From: Schlesneria sp. DSM 10557
Lineage (GTDB): Bacteria > Planctomycetota > Planctomycetia > Planctomycetales > Planctomycetaceae
Direction: 5' to 3'
DNA: 64,000 nt
Assembly (NCBI RefSeq): GCF_041860085.1
Contig: NZ_CP124747.1
Location: forward strand, 3,906,001-3,970,000
Shown here: in pieces, positions 57,861 through 64,000 of the stretch
How the letters are laid out: every line of letters begins with the position of its first letter
How positions within the stretch are numbered: position 1 is the stretch's first letter
Translations under genes and position numbers: made by a program
Notes under the pieces: model-generated
Database searches by the model: none
Told to the model about the DNA's origin: nothing
The model's input: only the letters and a program-made list of their open reading frames with translations

Positions 57861-58991
57861 ATGCGCATGGCCGAACGACTGGTCATTCTGGCGATCCAGG
57901 TCTATCTGACATGCCTGATTCCACTGGTGTTCTTTCAGCGATCACTGATTTACCACCCCTCACGTTCAGCCAGCCTTCCTGCCGCACAGGCAATTTCGCG
58001 GACATCAGTGATCGACATCCGGGTGAAGTCTCACGACGGTTTGACTCTGAATGGCTGGTTACTGATCGCCGGGAATCGGACCGGAAAGAATGAGAGCGAG
58101 GCCCTGAACCTGCTGGAGAAGGAAGGCAACCCGGTCATCCTCTATTTTCCGGGGAATGCTGGACAACGTTCCCGGCGGCTTGTGCCGATGGAGGTGCTGA
58201 CATCCCTGAATGCGCATGTAGTGCTCGTTGACTACCGCGGTTACGGGGACAATCCCGGCACCCCCTCCGAAGCCAGCTTTGCGAATGACGCCCGATCGGT
58301 CTGGAATTATCTGACCGCAGAGCTGAACGTCTCACCCCGCCGGATTGTGATCTACGGTGAATCGCTGGGGGGTGGGGTCGCGACGCGATTAGCGGGCGAA
58401 CTCTGCAAATCGGGGATCGAGCCTGGAGGTCTGATTGTGCAATCCACCTTCAACTCGCTGGTCGCGGTCGCTCAAAAGCACTTCCCGGTGCTTCCCATCT
58501 CCCTGCTGCTCGTGGACCGCTATCCCTCGGATCGCAGGATTAACTCGGTGACGTGTCCGATTCTTCAGATTCACGGCCAGCAAGACCAGATCGTTCCGCT
58601 CGAGAACGGGCAGAGATTGTTCGATGCCGCTCCCGCCGCATCAACGTCGGGGATCGCCAAGCAGCAGATCGTCATGCCTACCACCGATCATAACGATGTG
58701 TACGACTCGCAGAGAGATTCGGCACTACTGCAGGAAGGGTTACGAGACTTCCTCGAACAGGTCCAATCTCTTTCTACCCGGCCTCCTGATCCCTCGGCTG
58801 AGAAGGAACCTGATTCGCCTCTGTCTAATGTCACGTCCCCTGCTCAAGCGGGCCAGAGCGTAAATCTTCTTGACCGACGAGTTGTCATGGCGGGTCTGTT
58901 GCTCGCCTTTGTGGCTGCCCTCGAATTACTGAAGCGGCAACGCAGCCCACGTACACCGACTGGCGGCGATCATGGACCCCCGACAAAGTAA
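57861..58991 (+). CDS. Membrane-anchored alpha/beta hydrolase (BEM46/ABHD13-like)
   Basis: 376 residues. An N-terminal helix (LVILAIQVYLTCLIPLVFF) anchors it. The hydrolase core has YFPGNAGQRSRR (oxyanion region), VDYRGYGDNPG, nucleophile elbow GESLGGG, the acid in IHGQQDQIVP and His in TDHNDVYD. This is the S9-like family near BEM46/ABHD13. A Ser/Pro-rich region and a second hydrophobic helix (VVMAGLLLAFVAALELL) end the protein, so it is anchored at both ends. The substrate is unknown. Confidence 0.88.
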   Translation: MRMAERLVILAIQVYLTCLIPLVFFQRSLIYHPSRSASLPAAQAISRTSVIDIRVKSHDGLTLNGWLLIAGNRTGKNESEALNLLEKEGNPVILYFPGNAGQRSRRLVPMEVLTSLNAHVVLVDYRGYGDNPGTPSEASFANDARSVWNYLTAELNVSPRRIVIYGESLGGGVATRLAGELCKSGIEPGGLIVQSTFNSLVAVAQKHFPVLPISLLLVDRYPSDRRINSVTCPILQIHGQQDQIVPLENGQRLFDAAPAASTSGIAKQQIVMPTTDHNDVYDSQRDSALLQEGLRDFLEQVQSLSTRPPDPSAEKEPDSPLSNVTSPAQAGQSVNLLDRRVVMAGLLLAFVAALELLKRQRSPRTPTGGDHGPPTK

Positions 58992-59066
58992 TCCCTCACG
59001 ACCCTTCTTGTGTGCGGTAGGCCCGTCCCCTGACCGCAATTAGGCGAGCCGTGATAGGCAGCCTCG

Positions 59067-61784
59067 TTATTGCTTCAATTGGGAGTGCAGACGATGAAGC
59101 TCCTGCAGAGCGGCCATCGGAGTCATCTCGTCGACATTTAACTGGCGCAGTTTATCGATGATGGGATGTTCCTCTTCTTCAAACAGCGCGAGCTGACGTT
59201 CCATCTTCCGTTTTGTTCGACGTTCCGGAACCCGGGTTCGCCCCGATTCGTCGACGTGGTCACTTTCCAGTGTCTTGAGAATCACTCGCGCCCGATCCAG
59301 AACCAGGCGGGGAACGCCGGCCAACTGAGCGACGTGGATTCCGTAGCTTTTATCTGCGGAACCCGGAACGATCTTATGCAGGAAGATGACATCATCGGCG
59401 TCTTCGCGGACAGCGACGTTCCAGTTGACGCATTCCTTCATTGACTGGGCCAGTTGAGTCAATTCGTGGTAGTGCGTCGCAAACATGGTGCGACACCCCG
59501 TGACGTCATGCAGGTATTCCGTGATCGCCCATGCGAGCGAGATGCCATCGTAGGTGCTGGTTCCACGGCCAATCTCGTCGAGGATCACCAGGCTCTGCTT
59601 CGTTGCGGCGTTGAGAATTCTTGCCGTTTCCGTCATCTCGACCATGAAGGTACTTTGCCCCTTGCCCAGTTCATCACTGGCGCCAACACGGGCAAAGACA
59701 CGATCTGCGATCCCGATCCGGGCGGAACTCGCGGGAACGAAACTGCCCATTTGAGCCAGAATCGTGATCAGGGCCGCCTGTCGAATATAAGTACTCTTTC
59801 CCGCCATGTTCGGACCGGTAATGAGCTGGACAAGTCCCTCAGGAAGTGGGTCGGCCGGTGCATCGGGTGGTGCGGACTGCGTTTCGGACGCCTCTGCTTC
59901 CCCGCTGGAATCGGAGGCCGGAATCGACCGGGTCAAACTTCCTTTTTTGCCCATGCGGACATCATTCGGCACGAATTCGCCACTTGGCTTCAATCGATCA
60001 AGGACAGGATGTCGCCCTTCCCGGATATCCAGTACGGGGTCCAGCGTGATCTCTGGCCGGCAATAGCGGGCACTGATCGCGAGCGTGGCAAGTCCCGCCA
60101 GAGTGTCGATCTCTGCCAGAATTTCGGCAATCTCTTTCAGCCGGGCGGATTGCTGAGCGACACGTTCCCGCAGTGCGTTAAACAGTTCCTGCTCGAGCTG
60201 GATCGCCTGGCCTTCTGCCCGCAGAACCTTGTCTTCGTACTCTTTGAGCTGCGGGGTAATAAACCGCTCATAGTTTTTGAGCGTCTGTTTACGGATGTAA
60301 TCCGCAGGGACCTTATCCGACTGAGCCGCCGTACATTCGAGGTAGTACCCGAAGACGCGATTGAAACCGACTTTCAGATTCGGGATTCCTGTCCGCTCAA
60401 TTTCTTCGGCCTGGTAGCGCGTGATCCAGTCTTTGCCGCCACGGGCCAGGTCCCGCCATTCGTCCAGTTGCGCGTTGTAGCCCTCCCGTATCATCCCCCC
60501 ATCACTCGTCAGCATCGGGGGTTCGTCGACCAGAGAGGCCTCGATATCCGCCCGCAGTTCCGGACAAAGGTCCAGACGGCCTTCGAGTTCCATCAGCCGA
60601 CGAGACTTTCGACCCGACAACTTGGCTTTCAGCCGGGGCAACAGTGCGAGTGTTCTCGCCAGGCAAGACAAATCACGCGGAGAACAGCGGCCCGTTGCCA
60701 CGCGGGCAGTCAAACGCTGGAGGTCATACGCTTCCTGAAGCTGCTCACGCAGTTCACGGCAGAAAACCGGTTCTGCCATCAGTTCTTCAATCGCATCCAG
60801 ACGCAGATTGATGCGGGCAACATCGGTGAGGGGATTCGACAACCATTCCCCCAGCAAACGGGCTCCCATCGGCGTCACCGTCTCATCGATGACCGCCAGC
60901 AGACTTCCTTCCCGCTGTCCTTCCCGCAATGTCCGCGTCAGTTCCAGGCTGCGTCGTGTCGCTTCATCGATCAGCAGACAGGTCCCTCGCCGGTAAGGCT
61001 CCAGGCGCGTGATATGCCCCAGTCCACTTTTCTGAGTTTCTCTGACATATTCAAGCAGTGCACCGGCCGCCGTGACGCCGGGCGTATCCTCGTCGATATC
61101 GAACCCGGACAATGTGCGCGTCTGGAAATGTTCCAGCAAAGTTCGCTTGCACTGATCAGCGGCGAACGACCAGGGGGCCCGATCACTGAGCAGCATTCCA
61201 TTCATCTGGTTCAGCATCTGGACCAGGGGGAGTGTCTCAGACTTTTCGGGGATGAGGCATTCTGCAGGCCGGATTCGAGCGATCTCGTCGACGACGTGTT
61301 CCGGCGCCAGATCCGCCATCACGAACCGCCCGGTCGAGACCTCAAGCCATGCCAGCCCGCAGAGATCTTTCGCGGGGAAGACACAGGCCAGGAAATTGCT
61401 TTCCCGGGGGTCAAGCATGGAATCTTCAGTCAGGGTCCCGGGAGTGACAACGCGGGTCACATCTCGTTTAACCGGCCCCTTGGCCTGCTTGGGATCTTCC
61501 ATCTGTTCGCAGATCGCCGCCCGGAAACCTCCGCGTACGAGTTTCTGCAGATAGCCGTCAAGTTGATGGTAAGGGAATCCCGCCATCGGAATGGGGTTGG
61601 TTGAACCTTTATCGCGACTGGTCAGCGTCAGCCCGATCACTTTCGAAGCAACCACGGCGTCTTCGTAGAACAGCTCGTAAAAATCCCCCATGCGAAAAAG
61701 CAGAATGGCATTGGGATGCTGCGCCTTCACCTCAAGATACCGTTGCATGGCAGGGGTGGGGGCACGTTCGGGAGTTGTCGTCAT
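59067..61784 (-). CDS. mutS: DNA mismatch repair protein MutS
   Basis: 905 residues. The mismatch-reading N-terminus holds the Phe-x-Glu motif in [16 protein letters not shown]. The clamp and lever domains follow, then the ATPase domain with Walker [11 protein letters not shown] (about 656-665), [18 protein letters not shown], Walker [14 protein letters not shown] and ATHYHEL. MutS recognises mispairs and recruits MutL. An insert of about 40 residues, low complexity and rich in Ser, Ala, Glu and Pro, lies between PNDV (about 605) and LITGPNM, where most MutS proteins have only a few residues. mutL is not in the window. Confidence 0.96.
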   Translation of the reverse strand: MTTTPERAPTPAMQRYLEVKAQHPNAILLFRMGDFYELFYEDAVVASKVIGLTLTSRDKGSTNPIPMAGFPYHQLDGYLQKLVRGGFRAAICEQMEDPKQAKGPVKRDVTRVVTPGTLTEDSMLDPRESNFLACVFPAKDLCGLAWLEVSTGRFVMADLAPEHVVDEIARIRPAECLIPEKSETLPLVQMLNQMNGMLLSDRAPWSFAADQCKRTLLEHFQTRTLSGFDIDEDTPGVTAAGALLEYVRETQKSGLGHITRLEPYRRGTCLLIDEATRRSLELTRTLREGQREGSLLAVIDETVTPMGARLLGEWLSNPLTDVARINLRLDAIEELMAEPVFCRELREQLQEAYDLQRLTARVATGRCSPRDLSCLARTLALLPRLKAKLSGRKSRRLMELEGRLDLCPELRADIEASLVDEPPMLTSDGGMIREGYNAQLDEWRDLARGGKDWITRYQAEEIERTGIPNLKVGFNRVFGYYLECTAAQSDKVPADYIRKQTLKNYERFITPQLKEYEDKVLRAEGQAIQLEQELFNALRERVAQQSARLKEIAEILAEIDTLAGLATLAISARYCRPEITLDPVLDIREGRHPVLDRLKPSGEFVPNDVRMGKKGSLTRSIPASDSSGEAEASETQSAPPDAPADPLPEGLVQLITGPNMAGKSTYIRQAALITILAQMGSFVPASSARIGIADRVFARVGASDELGKGQSTFMVEMTETARILNAATKQSLVILDEIGRGTSTYDGISLAWAITEYLHDVTGCRTMFATHYHELTQLAQSMKECVNWNVAVREDADDVIFLHKIVPGSADKSYGIHVAQLAGVPRLVLDRARVILKTLESDHVDESGRTRVPERRTKRKMERQLALFEEEEHPIIDKLRQLNVDEMTPMAALQELHRLHSQLKQ

Positions 61785-62033
61785 GGATGGATCAGGTTGA
61801 ATCGATAGAGGAAAGCCGGTAATTCCCCTGCACTCTAACGAGCGGCGGGGGCCTCGCCCACCTCAGCACCCCTTCCGCGACCGGATGGTCAGCTTCGTCG
61901 AACGGATTTTCGGTCAGAAGCGATCGTGCCACCAACTGTGCGACGTCCTCAAGTCGGGGATTGCCTGTTGAACTTTCGCACAGGTACAATCGGAGTCCCT
62001 TCTTCGCTCGTGGTTTCTCTCAAGGAAACTCCC

Positions 62034-62924
62034 ATGGTTCGCCAATCTGTCTGCTCGCTTGCTGCAATTCTTGTGACTGCTGCTTCACTGGGACTCATGA
62101 TCGCCTCTCCGACCGAGGTCGTCGGCGCGGAGAAGAATAAAACAACGTTCCGGAAGCCGATCAAGAACCCTTCCTTCAATCCTGACGCTACGCAGGTAAA
62201 CCTCTTCGAAGCGGTCGATTCCGGCAAAGTCACCGTCCGCCTGATCCCCAAGAATGCCCGGGGTGGCAAAGTGCTGATCGAGAACAAACTGGACCAGCCC
62301 CTGACCGTCAAAATCCCGGAGGCGGTCGCCGCCGTATCGATTCACTCGCAATTCGCAAACGCGCAAATGGACAACAACGCACAGGGGGCTTTCGGGTTCG
62401 GCAAAGCTGCCGGCGGCGATCAAGCCGGTCCGCAGAACCTCGGGGGCGGCATCATGCCGCTCCTGCAAAATAAGCAGGCTGCCGGAAATGAACCGGGGAA
62501 GCCCAATGTCGACGAGCTGGGACAAGGCCTGTTCTCGATTCCTGCCGAATCCGTCATCTCGCTTCCGTTCAGCTCGGTCTGCCTGGAACATGGCAAGCCC
62601 GAACCGACCACGGGCAGTAAATATACCCTCGTTCCCATCAACAGAATCAGCCGCGATCCGGTGCTGCATCAATTGATCGCCACCGTGGGTCGGGGGGGTG
62701 TCGACCAGCAAGCTGCCCAGGCGGCGGCATGGCACGTCGCAAACGGAAAAAGCTTTCAGGAATTGAGCGAACTAATCACAACTCCGATCGATCTGCTCAC
62801 CCAGACACCTCACTTCAGCGTGGACCAGATCATCAAAGCCGAACAACTTGTGGCGCGCGCTCGTGAACGATCGGAAGAGTTATCCGTTATCGAGGCAACT
62901 GCGAAGGTGACATCCAACAAGTAG
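62034..62924 (+). CDS. Secreted hypothetical protein
   Basis: 296 residues. AAGGAA precedes the ATG, and VCSLAAILVTAASLGLMIASPTEVVGA is a signal peptide. The mature part has a small beta domain (LFEAVDSGKVTVRLIP, VLIENKLDQPLTVKIP), a Gly/Gln/Ala/Asn-rich loop, and then LPFSSVCLEHGKPEP and a helical C-terminus (ALHQLIATV-like and QAAQAAAWHVANG). No family recognised by name. A tandem of beta strand plus low complexity is common in planctomycete exported proteins. Confidence 0.75.
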   Translation: MVRQSVCSLAAILVTAASLGLMIASPTEVVGAEKNKTTFRKPIKNPSFNPDATQVNLFEAVDSGKVTVRLIPKNARGGKVLIENKLDQPLTVKIPEAVAAVSIHSQFANAQMDNNAQGAFGFGKAAGGDQAGPQNLGGGIMPLLQNKQAAGNEPGKPNVDELGQGLFSIPAESVISLPFSSVCLEHGKPEPTTGSKYTLVPINRISRDPVLHQLIATVGRGGVDQQAAQAAAWHVANGKSFQELSELITTPIDLLTQTPHFSVDQIIKAEQLVARARERSEELSVIEATAKVTSNK

Positions 62925-63146
62925 TGACAGCGAGCCCGATGTGTTGATGTCGTCCCCGGCCCGTTTTCACACGACGCGTCAGTCCACTCTCTCAGTCCCG
63001 GTTTGCGGAAGTGAGCTTCTGCTGCCGTTCATCGTCTCGCTGTGCTGCAGAAGAGGGCTCGACGAATACTCGTTGCAGACTTTTCGGGGGGGATGTAGGG
63101 TATCTTTCTCCAGAGGGTAAGTCCGTAACGTCCGAGGAATGACCAG

Positions 63147-64000
63147 ATGCGAATGGCCAGGGATTGTGTGCGCTGGGTCGACAGCATTCTGGCATTCACC
63201 TGGCTATTGCTGACCTTGGGATCGAGTGTTGCTGCCGAGACGCAGCCAACCGAGTCGATTCGGTCGCTCCTCATTCAGAAATGTATCGCCTGCCATAGCG
63301 GCGACGAACCCCAGGGAGGGCTCGATCTCACCACGCGGGAACACCTGCTGATGGGTGGTGAATCCGGTTCTGCATTCGACGAATCGCAGCCACTTTCCAG
63401 CCTGATCTGGCAACGGGTCGAGCAAGGGGATATGCCCCCCAAACACCCGCTGTCAGACGAGGAAAAACAAACGGTCAGACTCTGGCTCGAAGGGGGAGCG
63501 ACGTGGTCCGGCGGGGCACTCGATCCGCTGGCAGTCACCACCCCACATCGCGCAGGCTTCGACTGGTGGTCCCTGCGCCCCCTGAGACAAGTCACGATTC
63601 CCTCAAACAGCATGACGGAAATCCGTACGCAGCCGATTGACGATTTCGTACTGGACGAATTAGCCAGGCATCAGCTTTCGATGTCCGCTGCGGCGGACGC
63701 TTCGACACTCATTCGGCGAATCTCCTATGACCTGCTCGGGTTGCCCCCTCTGCCCCAAGAGGTGGCCGAGTTCGCTGCGGACTCGCGTCCCGATGCCATC
63801 GAACGACTGATTGACCGGTTGCTCGCATCCCCCCATTACGGTGAGCGGTGGGCACGACACTGGCTGGATGTCGTCCGATTCGGCGAGAGCAATGGATTCG
63901 AGCGAGATCTGCCACGACCGAACGCCTGGCATTACCGGGACTGGGTCATCAGTGCACTCAATCGAGACCTGGCGTACGACGATTTTGTCCGCTGGCAACT
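63147..64000 (+). CDS. Planctomycete cytochrome c / DUF1549 protein (N-terminal part, cut by the window)
   Basis: The start at 63147 has GAGGA eight bases upstream. A signal segment (SILAFTWLLLTLGSSVAA) is followed by a Planctomycete-type cytochrome c domain with QKCIACHSGDEPQGGLDL (heme site CxxCH) and GDMPPKHPLS. DUF1549 begins at about residue 150 with PIDDFVLDELARH, LIRRISYDLLGLPPLP and SPHYGERWARHWLDVVRFGES. The frame is open to the right edge. Such PSCyt1-PSCyt2-PSD1 proteins normally reach about 900 residues with DUF1553 at the end, and usually precede a DUF1501 gene. They are exported and may support degradation of complex substrates. Confidence 0.95.
   Translation, partial: MRMARDCVRWVDSILAFTWLLLTLGSSVAAETQPTESIRSLLIQKCIACHSGDEPQGGLDLTTREHLLMGGESGSAFDESQPLSSLIWQRVEQGDMPPKHPLSDEEKQTVRLWLEGGATWSGGALDPLAVTTPHRAGFDWWSLRPLRQVTIPSNSMTEIRTQPIDDFVLDELARHQLSMSAAADASTLIRRISYDLLGLPPLPQEVAEFAADSRPDAIERLIDRLLASPHYGERWARHWLDVVRFGESNGFERDLPRPNAWHYRDWVISALNRDLAYDDFVRWQ

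Noticed and set aside
59454-61604. 716-residue open frame on the plus strand opposite mutS
   Set aside because: It lies wholly inside mutS on the other strand and has low-complexity, Arg/Gln/Phe-rich text with no family pattern. It is a side effect of mutS codon usage.
1-64000. Transposase, integrase, prophage or tRNA-linked island
   Set aside because: No recombinase motif, tRNA gene or terminal inverted repeat was found in the spacers I read; fused genes look native by composition.

Overview
The window looks like a chromosomal segment of a planctomycete, probably Planctomycetaceae-like. This is inferred from gene content, with no database search. Supporting signs are the Planctomycete-type cytochrome c/DUF1549 protein at the right edge, a fused ResB-CcsA protein, an STH-type transhydrogenase beside a serine/threonine kinase with a C-terminal repeat region, a GAF-HlyD fusion, and Tat signals of the MLNRRRFL type. 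Base composition is moderately GC-rich and fairly even. I see no rRNA, tRNA, CRISPR array, IS element or prophage, so this reads as core-like chromosome with scattered unusual gene fusions.

Layout. 0-10.4 kb: FlgM-like anti-sigma factor and a Fur-family regulator (+), then a duplicated-domain lipoprotein and the ResB-CcsA fusion (-), a frameshifted amidohydrolase (-), and an EIIA-diadenylate cyclase fusion followed by ruvA (+). 10.4-11.2 kb is gene-free but carries two striking repeats. 11.2-19 kb: small membrane protein, JmjC/cupin protein, YugP-like zinc peptidase, PolX, and a large YCF48-propeller/CBM9-like protein. 19-23.1 kb: a three-gene cassette of a small YFDP membrane protein, a kinase-like/methyltransferase fusion and a membrane sulfatase-fold protein. 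23.7-32.6 kb: secreted HEAVH peptidase, DUF1294 protein, Ser/Thr kinase, sthA, a DUF6384-like protein, an SDR oxidoreductase, and a coupled thioredoxin/unknown pair. 32.6-41.6 kb: GAF-HlyD adaptor, a Tat-targeted EutB-EutC fusion, a GT9/Fe-S-cluster-type pair, and a POT transporter with an inserted domain. 41.6-50 kb: exonuclease, S4 protein, FixJ-like regulator, BshC-like enzyme, metal ABC pair without a permease, RluA-type pseudouridine synthase and a TPR-like protein. 50-64 kb: M19 dipeptidase, nucleoside transporter, BI-1 protein, RlmL-like methyltransferase, beta-carbonic anhydrase, alpha/beta hydrolase, MutS, a secreted unknown, and the start of a cytochrome/DUF1549 protein.

The most unusual items are: (i) an ethanolamine ammonia-lyase with both subunits in one polypeptide behind a twin-arginine signal; (ii) the 19.2-23.1 kb surface-modification-like cassette, whose middle protein has kinase-like motifs fused to a methyltransferase; (iii) a diadenylate cyclase fused to a PTS EIIA domain; (iv) an intergenic element at 10.57-10.68 kb whose central arm can pair with either of two identical flanking arms, like an RNA switch. 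Starts were refined by hand from Shine-Dalgarno position, signal peptides and overlaps. Family names come from motif recognition only.
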